Assembly: GCA_025618425.1 (NCBI GenBank)
Contig: CM046836.1
Location: 10,639,004 to 10,703,003 of the forward strand
Source of the DNA: Heliocidaris tuberculata
Lineage: Eukaryota > Echinodermata > Echinoidea > Camarodonta > Echinometridae
Reading direction: 5' to 3'
DNA: 64,000 bases
Positions within the stretch are counted from its first letter, which is position 1. Every line of letters begins with the position of its first letter. The notes below the pieces were generated by a model. It did not search any database. It had not been told where the DNA came from and saw only the letters and a program-made list of their open reading frames with translations. Made by a program: the position numbers and the translations under genes. Positions 42,115-55,000 of the stretch are shown piece by piece.

Positions 42115-42260
42115 GGACCCTGTTTCATAAAACTTATTACCAATAACAACTTCCACAAATCTATGATTTATTTGTTCTCAGCCAATCAGATGCAAGTATT
42201 TAAGTAGCTTATAACTTTAATTGTAACGTGTTATTAATAACAAGTTTTATGAAATGGGAC
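42115..42260. mobile_element. Small TIR element GGACCCTGTTTCATAAAAC, copy 1
   Basis: 146 bp with inverted ends GGACCCTGTTTCATAAAACT and GTTTTATGAAATGGGACC and internal AATAACA/TGTTATT blocks. It shares its ends and a CAGCCAATCAGAT-like core with 50907-51054. Confidence 0.7.
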
Positions 42261-43009
42261 CTTGGTCTCATGAAACCTCAAAAAATTGTCAGAAGGCACG
42301 CAAGACCGACATGTCGGGTTGTCGGTCTCATATAAAGCTCCTAGACTGACATTGTCGGTCTCTTGGGCCATAGCCCTATAACTATTTACACACTGGAAAA
42401 AAATTCCGTTTTTCACGGGAAATTTCCTGGCAGTCAGGATGCCGGGAATAAAACCGGAGTTCAGAATACGGGCGATTGTGTTTTTCTCACTGCAGACTTG
42501 GGTAGTAAAAACAAGGAAACTGTTAGCATATATTTCTAACAGGAAAATCTATATGTATTAAAACGGAACCATGGAACGATTTGTAGTTTAACAGGGTAAC
42601 TTGTTAAAATATGAGAAAATGTTTTTTTAACAGTGTTTTATGTCGGGCGATTGTAAATGTGCTGATTTCCGGTAAACCAACAAACTTGCTGTTGTTTTAC
42701 AGGAAAAAGACTGTAAAATTGAAATACACGTAACGGCAATAACTTGTAATTTCAAGGGCCAAAAAACCTGTATAGTTTTACAGTTATTTTTTTACAGTGC
42801 ATGTTTCATTTTATTACCATAAATTTCTGTACCCTATTCTTAGTGAGGGGGGGGGGGGGTTGCCTTTCTTTTGACATTGACAACTAGTATAGGCTTATGC
42901 AAACGCTGAGCCAATAATAGGCATCACACGTGGATGAAATTTAATGCTCCCAATTGGAGTGGAGAATGTGCAGAATCATGACCGGGGTAATAATATTGGG
43001 GGGCACTCA

Positions 43010-43345
43010 TTTTTCCGAAGGTTTGTATTTCCGAATGTTCGTATTTCCTAAGGTTCATAATTCCGAAACATGAAAAAGGGTTCATAATTCCGAACATTAT
43101 TTTGTTGCATTATTCCGAAAGTTCGTTATTCCGAAGGTTCGTTTATCCGAAGGTTCATAATTCCGAAAATGAATTAGGGTTCATAATATCCGAAGGTTCA
43201 TAATTCCGAAAATGAAAAAGGGTTCATCATTCCGAAGGTTCGTATTTCCGAAAATGAAAAAGGGTTCATAATTCCGAAAATGAAATAGGGTTCATAATTC
43301 CGAAAATAACATAGGGTTCATAATTCCGAAAATGAAATAAGGTAC
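43010..43345. repeat. Tandem word array TTCATAATTCCGAAAATGAAA
   Basis: About twelve copies of a 17-28-bp unit built from GGTTCATAATTCCGAA plus AATGAAAAAGG follow head to tail. The array abuts the left arm of the foldback at 43322, whose own tip carries the same word, while only one copy of the word is left at the right arm. Confidence 0.75.
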
Positions 43346-44155
43346 CTAAAAAGGAGGGAGGAGGGGACCAAAACGACTGAGCAGCCCCCCCCCCCCCCCC
43401 CTCCATATCAAGGGTCCAAAAAGGGGGAGAGATAAAAGAGGAGGGGGGAAACTATTACAAAATCGAGTGAATTATCTGGCGGCCGCCGGATAATTTTATC
43501 TTTCCTTATGTTATTCTATGTTTTTACCCTTCTTTCATTTCCTATTATATCTACAACATAACATAAGGAAAGATAAAAAGAGTGAATGAATTATCTGGCG
43601 GCCGCCAGATAATAATGTCTTTCCTTTAATATATTATTTTATTTTTCTTCTATCTTCTTCACTTTCTATCTTTCCTTATATTCTTTGTTTTTATCCTTCT
43701 ATCATTTCCTCTTTCTATCTTCATTATATTCTTTGCTTAAGTTTCTTCTATCTTCTTCTCTTTCTATCTTTCCTTATGTTATTCTTTGTTTTTATTCTAT
43801 CATTTTCTCTGTATATATATTAATTATGTTAAAAATAGGAAACGGTTTGATAAAAATGAAAAATAACAAAAGCAAGTATAGAAAGATAGGAAGATAGAAG
43901 GATAAAAACAAAGAATAATATAAGGAAAGTTAGAAAGAGAAGATGATGGAAGTATAACAACATAACTAAGAAAAGACAGAATCATCCGGCGGCCGCCAGA
44001 TAATTCTCTGGTTCTTATTCTGTAATAGTTTTCTTTTCTATTTTATCTCTCTCTCTTTTTTCGGACCCTTGATATGAAAGGGGGGGGGGGCTGCTCAGTC
44101 GTTTTGGTCCCCCTTCCCTCCTTTTTAGGTACCTTATTTCATTTTCGGAATTATC
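43322..44155. mobile_element. Foldback element with about 170-bp arms and GGCGGCCGCC cores
   Basis: Left arm (about 43322-43500) and right arm (about 43980-44155) are inverted copies. Both contain ATTCCGAAAATGAAATAAGG, GTACCTAAAAAGGAGGGA, ACCAAAACGACTGAGCAG, a C/G run, ATATCAAGGGTCC and, innermost, ATTATCTGGCGGCCGCC. GGCGGCCGCC occurs three times (about 43480, 43597, 43988). The middle is pyrimidine-rich on one side and purine-rich on the other, extending the stem. No coding sequence. The plan resembles foldback (TU-type) elements described in sea urchins. Confidence 0.8.
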
Positions 44156-44249
44156 ATTTTCATCGATATGCCGCTCACTGTGCTTTGCAAGCGTCGATGT
44201 GAGAATCTTGTACATTCGTATTGAGGCAAGTAATTGGTCGATAGTTATT

Positions 44250-45905
44250 ATTAGGGGAGGGCGGGGTGGTGAAGTGGGACAAGAAACGTGATTTGGCACT
44301 CTTTGCTTTGTAACTTCTAAAATATTATAACCTCTCCATTTTATATGGTAAATAATATCAATACTATAGGCTACAAAACAAGGTAATTTACACAATCCCT
44401 ATATTTTTTTAGTTTTTATGCAAATAATCATTAAAAATGAGGTACTTGAACGGGGTGAAGTGGGACACCCTGGAGGTGAACTTGGACAATAATAGGGGAG
44501 AAGTGGGACAAAACTCTTGAAAATGCTAAAAATCACCTATTTTTCTGGTAGTTCTCTAAAATAAGTGCTGCATGGGAATGTTAAAGGAAATATATCACTT
44601 TTAAAAAACTTGCTTAAGAGACATATAGTCAAGTTGACTTAAAGATACATGCCCATTTAAAATATATTAGATGAACTGATGAGCGTTTTGTAAGTTTTAA
44701 TCTATATTTCGACGGTTTGGGGACAAAAAACAGATAATTCTTCATAATATTTATACAGTTTTTTGTTACACACAAATTTGTCTGAAGTAGTATGAATGAT
44801 CTGTAAATAGGAATTGACCGATATGACTTTATTACGATTTTTGATGTACTAAATAGGCCTAATAAAGATATTTTCATGTAGTGGCCAATGTCTATGGATT
44901 ATGACTTAAAGCTCATTTTCCTTACATGCACAAAAAGTAACCGGGATGAACTGGGACAAGGTGTCCCAGTTCCCCCTATAGTAAAAACAATAACAAGTGC
45001 TTGCAAAATATTAGTGTTGGTATTTATCGCAAAAATATTATTGCAAAGTATAGGGTCATATTAAGACATACAGATTGTTTACTATTGCCAAGTGGTATAC
45101 TTGTAAAATATTTGACACTGAATGCTGAAAAATAGAACAAAAAGTGGTAAAAAAAAAGAAGAAGTAAACATTAAACATACAAACAAAATCGCAGTATAGC
45201 GGTGGGTGTATTTGTGAACATTGATAGTTAAAGGGCAATCCAACCTTGGTAATAAGATCATTTGTATGAAAGCAGAAAAATAAGAAAAACAGGATGGTGA
45301 AAGTTTGAAAGAAATCGGACAAGGACTAAGAAAGTTATGGATGTTTGAAAAATGAGATCACTACATCTATGCGAATCTCACATTGGCAATTTGGTGAGTC
45401 AATTGTGACATTTTTGTGGACAACTCTCCCATTTGTCGTACACAAAAATATCATTAATTTGCGGTTTTCTTCGAGGCGCCTTTACCCTCGGGGGCAGTAC
45501 TCAAAATATATTGGAGATAGCATATTGTTATAGGTCCTCATGAACGAAAAGATCCTACTGAGTAATGCATTTTGAAAAAAAGTGAAATTTTAGTCATTTT
45601 GTGTGTTGGAGCGAATGGGGGAGTTGTCCACAGCTACATCACAGTGACATTACCTATTCGGCCAATTTGAAATTCCCATATGCATAATGATTACAACTTT
45701 CAAAAAATCATAACTTTCTTATTGCTTGTCCGATTTCGTTCAAACTTTCACCAATCTGCTTCTCTGATTTTTCCTCTTTCTTTCAAAGCAACTTGCTATT
45801 AAGGTTGGATTTCCCTTTAAGACCTTTCGTAGGATTCAACTAATTTATAAAAGGTTGATTATTTTTGAGTTAGAGGTGGTGTCCCAGTTCTCCCCGGCGT
45901 AAGTT
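44250..45905. mobile_element. Element with GTCCCA(G/C)TTC ends, interrupted by a MITE
   Basis: The left side has GGGTGGTGAAGTGGGACAAG, repeated as GGGTGAAGTGGGACACC and GAACTGGGACAAGGTGTCCC. The right side ends GGTGTCCCAGTTCTCCCCGG. A family A MITE (45228-45820) lies between the halves, so an older element was probably split by it. The outer boundaries are approximate. Confidence 0.5.
45228..45820. mobile_element. TTAA-flanked MITE, family A, copy 2
   Basis: TTAA-AGGGCAATCCAACCTTGG to GGTTGGATTTCCCT-TTAA, inverted relative to 4227-4824 and parallel to 56381-56937. Apparent short frames are shared between copies but have no homology to known proteins. Confidence 0.8.
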
Positions 45906-46064
45906 CACCCGCTCTATCATCATCATCATCATCATCATAATTAAAAACGACAACAATTTTCTGGCATGCATCTGCAATAGGCCTGCATGTAATAAAACCA
46001 TACTGAATTGTTAGTCTCATCGAGGAGAATGAAGCTGAGGCAAATCAAAGTTTTTTTTTGAGGG

Positions 46065-46091
46065 AGGGGGGGGGGGGGGGGGGGGGGGGGG
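46065..46091. repeat. Poly-G run
   Basis: More than 20 consecutive G with one A. Similar G/C homopolymers occur at 20801, 38418, 37074, 42847, 43385, 44082, 53791, 57427 and 61699. Confidence 0.9.
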
Positions 46092-46139
46092 AATGTCCTA
46101 AAAAAACTAACAATTTCGAGCCCTTCATAAAAATGATGT

Positions 46140-46560
46140 TTTATTGGGGTCCGCTCGCTAGTCATAAGGACAGCTAGTCATAATGACCGCTATTCATAAG
46201 GATCGCTATTCATAATGGAGAAAAGGCTCATCATAAGGGTCATTATCAGGACTGCTATAGGAGAAGAGGGTCTCTATTCATATTACGAAATGAGGGTCGC
46301 TATACCCTCATACCGTATTATGAATAGCGACCCTCAATCCGTTTATAAATCCGGGTTATAAATAGTGACCCTCTTCTCCTATTATGAATAGTGACCCTCA
46401 TTTTGTATTATGAATAGCGACCCTCATTTTGTATTATGAATAGTGGTCCTTATGAGTAATGACCCTCAATGCTAGGGATAGCAACCCTCATCTGACATTA
46501 TGAATAGTGGTCCTTATGATATCCTTAAATGAAGTTTATGAATAGTGCCATTATGATAGA
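46140..46560. repeat. Foldback array of GACCGCTATTCATAA words
   Basis: The left half (to about 46315) repeats CGCTATTCATAAGG; the right half repeats the complement TTATGAATAGCGACCCTCA seven or more times. The array therefore forms one long imperfect hairpin whose arms are each made of short tandem words. It lies about 480 bp upstream of the TOM1 start codon. Confidence 0.75.
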
Positions 46561-47040
46561 AAAACGGACCTATAGCTCTCTTACCCTACTGAGGTAGCTC
46601 CATAAAAACAAAAAAACTAGCAGATTTAAGGGTGGCTTTCCTGAAGAACCTATACCCCACATTTTGTTGCCTTGGAGTCCAATTCTAAAAATAGAAATTA
46701 CGTCACATGGCTATTGTTCATTATGATTATGCAAAATATTCCTCATCGCAAATGTTTATATCAAAATGTATACACGTCAGCTGAACATTATGACATTTAA
46801 CGTTCTTAAAACACAAATGAGAAGAGTATATCTATATGCAATATAGGAAATTCAATCAAACTTATATTCGTTTACGTGTAAAAGCAATGTAAACCAAGTC
46901 ATTCAAAGCCCCTCACCGATGTTAACATATGGGACTAAAATAACAACAATAACCTGCTGTTATGCAGACTTGCGTGTTGTGCTTGGGTTTCTCTGTATTA
47001 AATCTCATGAAATCGGAACGAGCAGCCTAGATCTACAGCC
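46561..47040 (+). promoter_or_regulatory. Presumed TOM1 promoter and 5' UTR region
   Basis: Single-copy-looking AT-rich DNA between the word array and the inferred TOM1 start. No TATA box or other motif was assigned with confidence; the role is inferred from position. Confidence 0.35.
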
Positions 47041-47092
47041 ATGTCGTTCATGCGATCAAACCCATTTACCTCGCCGGTTGGCCAGAGGATAG
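47041..47092 (+). CDS. TOM1L2: TOM1 exon 1 with a GC donor, inferred
   Basis: The ATG opens [17 protein letters not shown] plus one base, matching the NPFSTPVGQ start of human TOM1L2. The final G joins AG of exon 2 to make Glu (human Q-C-L-E-K-A-T, here Q-R-I-E-R-A-T). The only donor in register is ATAG|GCAAGT, a GC donor that otherwise matches the U1 consensus fully; the acceptor is TCATTCAG at 52698. A GT donor in this position is absent. Confidence 0.85.
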
Positions 47093-50000
47093 GCAAGTTT
47101 GTTTATGCTATTTTTGTAACTTTTCTCATTTTTGGGCCTTTGGCAGTTTCTTTTCACAATGTCAATGACTGATGACGTCTTGATGAGTTGAGTAATGAGT
47201 GATTGGTTTAATTCGATCGTGATCATGGGACTTTGCAATTGCATCCAATGGCAATGCATAATTTACTAATTAGACGAGTGTATTGAAATCAGTTGACTTT
47301 ACTGAACATGATGAATGATTTTTTTTTCCTGAGCAGTCATCAGTGCTTTTCACCCAATCCCAAACATGATTATTTTGGCCCTTGAATTGATCATGTTAAT
47401 TGATTGTCAGAGATGTAAATTAGATCTAGTAGAAAATAGTTTAACATCTAGTCTATACCAATAACAATAACCATAGGAAATGTGATTATAAGTATTTTTT
47501 TACTGATTGCCGTTGTAACCAAATAATTAACAATGTGGCATAGACATGTACTACTAGTACTACTATTAAACGGATGCGGGCTAACTCGGCACTAGGGTGA
47601 ACTCGGCCTTGGCGGAAAATCGCCGCGAAGTGAGCCCAGAGAGTTAAAGTGATCGCCAACACTTGTGTTGAATTTCGCATTTAATTACACATTTCAAAAC
47701 ACTTAAATTCAAATTATTTGATATCAATGTGTAAAATGATTAGCAAAGAAGTAATGTTGACAATTTCAAGAAGTAAAATTATGCAAAACATGAAATTTAA
47801 GGCTAAAAAAGGGTACGGTGCGTAGCGTCGACTTCAACTCTTGAAACATAGTCACCGCGCAGTGCCGAGTTCGCCCTAGTGCCGAGTTAGCCCATCCCCT
47901 ATTAAACAGCTAACTGTTAGTGTTACAACAAAATGCATAGTTATTCGTTGACCTAGATCTGCCAAATGTCCTCATTCTGATGGATTTATTGATCGATTGA
48001 AAAATGATGGCTAAAAGTTTAGAATAATGTACAGTAATTCCACTGTTCTTTTTATTTACATAGTTCAAGAAGATATTGTGCTTATAAAGAAAAAACAGAA
48101 TTTGCAAAATTCGGTTTTAATATGTATGCAAATTCATGGATGTACACTAGACCAAAAATTCTGTATCTCGTTCGTTAGCCTCTTTATTTGGTAGGGTCTG
48201 CTCTTCACTTAGAGACAGAAACGGGCCTATCACTCTGCTGTGCAAACCGAATACACATTGACTCACACACTAATCTAATAACAGTTTGAATACGGCTGCA
48301 AGAGAGAATACCTTGGACCCACTTATACAGGTACTCGTAAGCTTATAATCTAAAGATAACCTTGTACTCCAGACTAGCTTTTATGGGTGAATAGGTTTCA
48401 ATAGCTTTTGTGTGTATCAGCGGGCCTTTTTCCAGTCTAGATCATTCATACACGAGAGGAAAATAATTATTTAAAATTTCACTTTCAATTCTGAATCCCC
48501 AAATTTGTGGCAAAGTATGAGTTGAAGAGTCTCTGAATCAGGTAATCTAGCAAATTTATTAAAATTAAATCTTGCTTAGAGCAATTTGTTGTCTGTTTTT
48601 GACCGCTGCAACAGTGAATGTTGCACACAGTCCCACATAGACAAGGGCCTATGAGTGCCTTGGACCCTGAATTACCTGAAAAAGGAGCATTAAACGGATT
48701 ATTCAGTAAAATTGGTATAGAGCCTAGGCCTAACCAATTCAGTCATAAAATCTAGATCTAGATATACATGTATGAGGAAAAATCAAATTATTACGATTTT
48801 TCCAACTGATCGTCGGCGAGTAGTCGGTTTTCTTAGCAGAGTGATAGGCCCGTTTCTGTCTCTAAGTGAGGGCCGACCCTACCAAAATAAGAGGCTAACG
48901 AACGAGAGACAGAATTTTCAGTCTAGGATGTAGACGGGTTGATCCTACAATATTTTCTTTTAATTTTCATTAATTTACATGTTGGTTGCATATAGTTTTG
49001 GGAATTTTGCAATTTATTTTAAAGAAATTGTATTGATTGATTAATGTACAGGTCTATTTCCTTATCTTTCCATGATTTGTACTAAAAAAAGAAAATAAAT
49101 TTTTGTTGAAAAATGGAAAGTGATGTATTTAACATAATTACAGTTTTCCTCTTCTTTTTTTTCAAACTGCCTTTTCTTCTACATGTAGATTTAGTTTCAG
49201 TAATAACATATAGTAGATACACCCCAAAATCAGTATATCATACACTATGACAATCAAAAAGCAAGTTCCTGGCTACTTGTATTTACTGGTAATTTGAAAG
49301 ACTTCTTTTGATGCGAAGTCAACTCGCTTTTCATGTTGCGTTTACAAATAGCAAAATATAAGAGAAATACATGTAGATCATTGACAGTTTGAGAAAAATC
49401 TGATTAAGGGCAAAAAAGTTATAAATTTCTAAAGCTGCGATTGATCACATTCAAATGGATATTGTTATACACGTAAATCTTTAAAAATTCTTTTTTCTCG
49501 GCTTTTAATGAAGGAATAAATTGGCTTAATATATATGTAAATATACATGTACTTGTCCAATGATCCTTGGCACACGTGTAATTGTTTTCTTTTGTGAAAA
49601 AAAATATGTATTCAAAAAAAAAATCTTTCGTACAAAACAAATTGGGAGCTGCTCAAAAGGGAAATCAAAGAGTTGCCATTTTGAGTGTCATAGATTGATC
49701 ACAATGTTAATCTTCTTAATCCTATGACAGATTTTTCTTGAACTTTTACTGATCTACATGTATTTAATTTGCTTTTATTTAAGCCTCAGAAGGAAAATCC
49801 AACCTTAATCGCAAGTTTCTCTAAAACTGCAGAAAAATCTAAGAAGATTGATGAAAGTTTGAAAGACATTGGAAAAACATTAAGAAAGTTATGAATCTTT
49901 CAAAAAGTTGTAATGACTATATACTTATGGGAATTTCAAATTGGCAGAATTGATGTCACTGTGATGTAGTGGGGAAACTCTCCCACTTGTTCTAACTTCT

Positions 50001-52062
50001 AACACACACAATGACTAAAATTTGATTTTGAAAAATGTATTACTGAATAGGATCTTTTTATTTTTGCTATATTTTGAAATACTGGGGAAGCGTGCCTAGG
50101 AGAAAACTGAAAATTGATAATATTTTCCATGATATTGTCTTTGTGCTTGACTAACAATATTGCCAAATTGTTAAGTATTTCTAACAGTTACTTAAGGATC
50201 ACCACATCTTTCAGAAGTCACTCCCCCCCCCCCCCAAAAAAAAATAGCCCCTACTGTATGAGGTCATTTACAGAAAATACAGTGCAAATCAACATTTTTT
50301 ATGTGTTTGGTCACACATATGTGACTGAGAATGGCCCAACCTTAGCTTTGGTATGATAGTTTATCAGAATAAGAGAGAAATGTGTGTACATAAGTGTACA
50401 TGTACATGTATGTATGGAATTCACATGCATGTAGGTTAGCTCATGTACATGTAATTACTTTTATACATGTAGCTGTCTGTTGTTGTTTTTTTTTTTTGGG
50501 GGGGGGTTAAGTTTTAATCACCAAGCCTTTTATTAAAAGTTAAGTTCAAGAAATTTTAAGAAATACCCTAATATCAACAATTACATTATGCTGCGTTGAA
50601 ACACGACCTCCTTTTTGCCCCCTTCCCTGTTTGCCATTTCTTTAAAATAAACCCCATGGATTATATTGAACTATTTGTAGAGCCCTGTACATATAAATAC
50701 TGTCAGTCAGTTTAATGAAGATTGAAAAAAAGAAAGAAATCCCCACAGATACCTCTCTAAATTATCACTCGATCACAATTACTGTGGCGATTGGACAACA
50801 CACTCTGCCAATCGACTGCTACTTGGTCGATATCTAACACTAATTCCAACCTCAACCCCTGAACTAACATTTCCAAACTGACCATTCTTAGCCATTTGAT
50901 TGGTCTGGGCCCTGTTTCATAAAACACGTTATCAATAACAAGTTACAATAATTGTTATTAGCTACTGTAATCCTTGAATCTGATTGGCTGAGAGCAAATT
51001 TGTCATAGAAATGGGGCAGTTGTTCTTGATAACAAGTTTTATGATACAGGGCCCTGGTGTCGGTCTTGTCGGTGTGATAACCCTTACCCTTACCCTTAAA
51101 CTGACATAAAATCCTGTTACAACCCAAGCCCTAAACCTATATCTTTGATGAAATAAAGCCAAGGGCAGTTATGCTATTAAAGGAAATGTCACTAGACCAA
51201 ATCCCAGATATTCACCTGCTTCACCTACTATTGTGACATGCTTAGGGTCATGTGATCCAACTACATCCCTTTATGGGAACAGCAAATCATAACCTGTAAC
51301 TGAGTACATTCTGTAGTTCTATCAAATTTAGCGACGCATGTGTTTAATTATTATTATCATTATTAAGTATTTGGCGTCACCTGTGCCTGGGAGGGGAAAA
51401 GCGAACTGAATCACTGTAACCCTTGGGTCTCTCCTCCCAATATAACTGATTGGGATGTGCAGGTGTACCACTACACCGGGGTTTCCCCCTACTCTTCATC
51501 GAATAGTGCAGTGGGTTCTTAACGTGCAAAGGTAATGACTCTCCTTTGCACGGGGCCTCCATTTAACGTCCTATCCGAGGGACAAAGTATTTTCCACTGT
51601 AACATAGCCTGCGTCTATGAAACAGGGGAGGGGCACATTAACACACAATGCAGGCTTCAGTCATCCGCCCGGGGTGGATTTGAACCCACGATCTTTGGTT
51701 CGACAGGCAGATGCTTTACCGACTGAGCCCACTCGCCTCCTTAATGACTTCGTTCTATTCTGCTATTTTCTTTTACAAAAAAAGGAACATGAATTGCCAA
51801 CTTCAAGTGGTATTTCCCTGTAAATGTGGTATTTCCCTGTAAATGTATTATAGAGTATAGGATGATGAATCATAGCATGTGACTATAATTATACAGGACA
51901 TGATATGCTTTTGTTAGTGTGAAGTTGCCTTTGATTGTTTCCTTTTGGGGTTAATTTTATGAATGCAGTGTGACCCTGGAGAGTGTCACTGAAAAACAAT
52001 GTGGCACAGTCTAATGTAAACAACAGTGATAAATGGGTTTGTCTACACTTGAGAGAAGAGAA

Positions 52063-52094
<32 letters not shown>

Positions 52095-55000
52095 GAGGGG
52101 GCGGGATAGAGGAGAAGAAAGAAGTGAAAGAGAGAGTGAGTGAAAATAGAAGAGAGAAATACATGTAAGTGGAAAGAGAGAGAGGGGGGGGGGAATAGAG
52201 GAGAAGAAAGAAGTGGAAGAGAGTGAGTGAGAGAGTGAGTGAAAATAGAAGAAAGAGAAATACATGTAAGTGGGAAGGAGAGAGGGGGGGGGGAGAATGA
52301 TAGAAAACAAAGTGGGGAAATGGGAGTGAAAGTGAAAGTGAAAAACAGGAGGAGAAAGAATTTGGAGAGAGAAATAGAGGGGGAAGATAGTTAAGGAGAA
52401 AGAAGGGGTGGGGAGAGCAAATTGTTTATAATTGATTATTATTGATTTACAGGTATGCTTATAAATAGGTTTCTTTGATGTTGCAAGTTTTATCAGATCT
52501 AATGTTAATTTGAAAAGTCATCAATTGCTGCCACTTCCCGTCAAAGCATGAAAAAAAACCCAAATGCAATGTATGCTGACAGAATATTTTGAAAGAGGGA
52601 GGGTGGGTGGGGGGGGGGGGGGAGATGTCTTGCTCCTGATTGTTCCTGGTCTGTTATCTAATTTGAATTTCTTGAATTTGTTTTCTCTTATCATTCAGAG
52701 AGGGCCACCAGCGAGAGCCAGGCTTCAGAAGACTGGGGTCTGATAATGGAGATTACTGACATCATCAATGAAACAGAAGAAGGGTAAATGACAACAAATA
52801 TTGTTTACAAATGAACTGTGAATAAACATGTACACCACCGTGTGCAACATTCATTCTTAAAATGAATAAATGTTTTTAAATGTGCAATTGCACATTCATG
52901 TTTATTGCTAGCTATAAAATAATTTTATTCAGTAGATATGTAAACCAATCAATCAATTAATCAAATAATGCAATACGAAATAAAAAAGTTATGAAGTTTT
53001 AAAGTTGTAATTAATCAAACACAAATTGGCCACTCCGTGACATATCTTGCAAACTCCTCTCGCATTTGCCCTGTACTTTAAAAATCAGAAATTTCCATTT
53101 TTTCTAAAGAAAATATTGAATCATTCATACATCCTATATGTACATGTACATGTAGATATGATCATTGCACATACGGATTTATATACATCCTATGAAACAA
53201 ATCTTATTTCTTTATCAATGATTGAGAAAATAAAAATATATGAAATTTTCTGTACAGACCAAATGGGAAAGGAGCTCGCAAGATATGTCACAGAGTTGCC
53301 AATTTGTTTTTATTGATACAACTTCAAAAATTCATAACTTTCTTAACAGATTTTGCTCAAACTTATCATTGACCCATTTCTTAATTTTTTTCTGTTTCTC
53401 TCATTTTTCTGCTTTTATTCAAATCACTTGAATACCATGGTGGACTTTCCCTTTTAGGTTCTACCCAATATTCTTAACTATTCTGTGATTAAACTGAAAA
53501 TATGCACTCTTCACTTCTTGACATTGGATGGAAACAAAGCTATATGTGCCCAGTCAAATGTTGAAGCATTATATTAATATAACTCTAAATAGTCTAAGAA
53601 TTTAAAGAGGCAATCTTATATCATTCTATGAACCTTTCTTGTTAAGTCTGTCACATTTTTTTCTTGATTTTTTTTTGTAATGTTTAGTTTAATAATAATT
53701 TATTTTTATTTTTGTTTCTATTATTATCATTACTATTATTATTATTATTATTATTATTACTTATTTTTTTATTTATTCATTTATTTTTCGGGGGGGGGGG
53801 GGGGGTTGTTACTCCCTATTCAGACTACCTAAATTCATTTTATGGCTTTACAATAAGTAATTATCATCATTAAAAGAAACGTTGTATAGCGAAACACATG
53901 TTTGAGCATCGTTTCAAACGAAAACTTCATAAAGAATCAGCATCCCCTTGTAGCCGGAACATCGTATCATAGGAGAATCGTATAATTGGGTGGGGCTTAT
54001 CGTGTGTACGCACTGATATGACCAATCAGCTGTAATATTGTATTCTCCATCGCTGTCTTTGACGTAACCTACATACAATGTATGATACAAATACATGTAT
54101 GTATGGTGTCAGCTGACTTCCCCAAAACCTGTTTTTTTATGAGATGTTGTAGTCTGTACACTCCTTTCGCTAATCATGATTCTTTGTACAGGTTTCTTTA
54201 TACGAGTCTTGTATAACTTTCATGTAGTGTGAACATGCTAATTACATGTAAATGCATAATTTTAGGGACACTGATTTTCCATTTCAAAAAATGGCTTTTT
54301 CCGTTTCAGAAAATCTGGAATTCCATTTCAGATGGGCTGAAAAACGTAAATTCCGTTTTGCCATAGATTTTGTACACATGAAAAAACTAAAATTCCATTT
54401 ACATAAGATTTGCATACAAAATGAACTTGTAGGGTACCTACAATGTAATGTACTGTGTTGTGTGTCATCATCTCCATTGGTTCAGCGAAACAAAATGGCA
54501 GCGCCCTGTCTCTAAAGAATCTGACAAATATCGCTAAGTATTTGGAGTTATTAATTATGATTTTAGGCCCGATATTTTTTTACTACATAACAAATCACAA
54601 GAATAGTGTAAGTTTTACGATTTTATTCTGGAAAAAAGTCAAAACATAAAAAATGTTAAGGTGAAAGGGGTTTTCCATGACTTTCTGTTCCAAATTACAT
54701 TTTCCGTGAATTCCATCCGTTTTCCGTGATCGCGGAAAATCAGTGTCCCTACATAATGAAAAATTTTTCTCCAAATTGTAGACTACTGGTAAATAATGAT
54801 ACATGTAAACTGTAGGCTACAATGTGGACTTCCAACACTTTTATTACAAAAGATTTATTTGTGTCACTGGATTTTGAGTTTAGTCAATTGGCTCTATTTG
54901 TTTCATCATGTTTGACAAAATAAGTGTCTTGTTATATCATTTTAAAATGAAAGAAACATAACTAGGGGGTAAAGAGGGAGAGATATATGTATAAGAAATA

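Noticed and set aside
51665..51740. Possible tRNA gene on the minus strand
   Set aside because: It has A and B boxes but no proper cloverleaf, and it leads into a SINE body and tail, so it is the head of a SINE.
52011..52310. Open frames on both strands over the GA-rich region
   Set aside because: Low-complexity repeat translations without homology or splice context.
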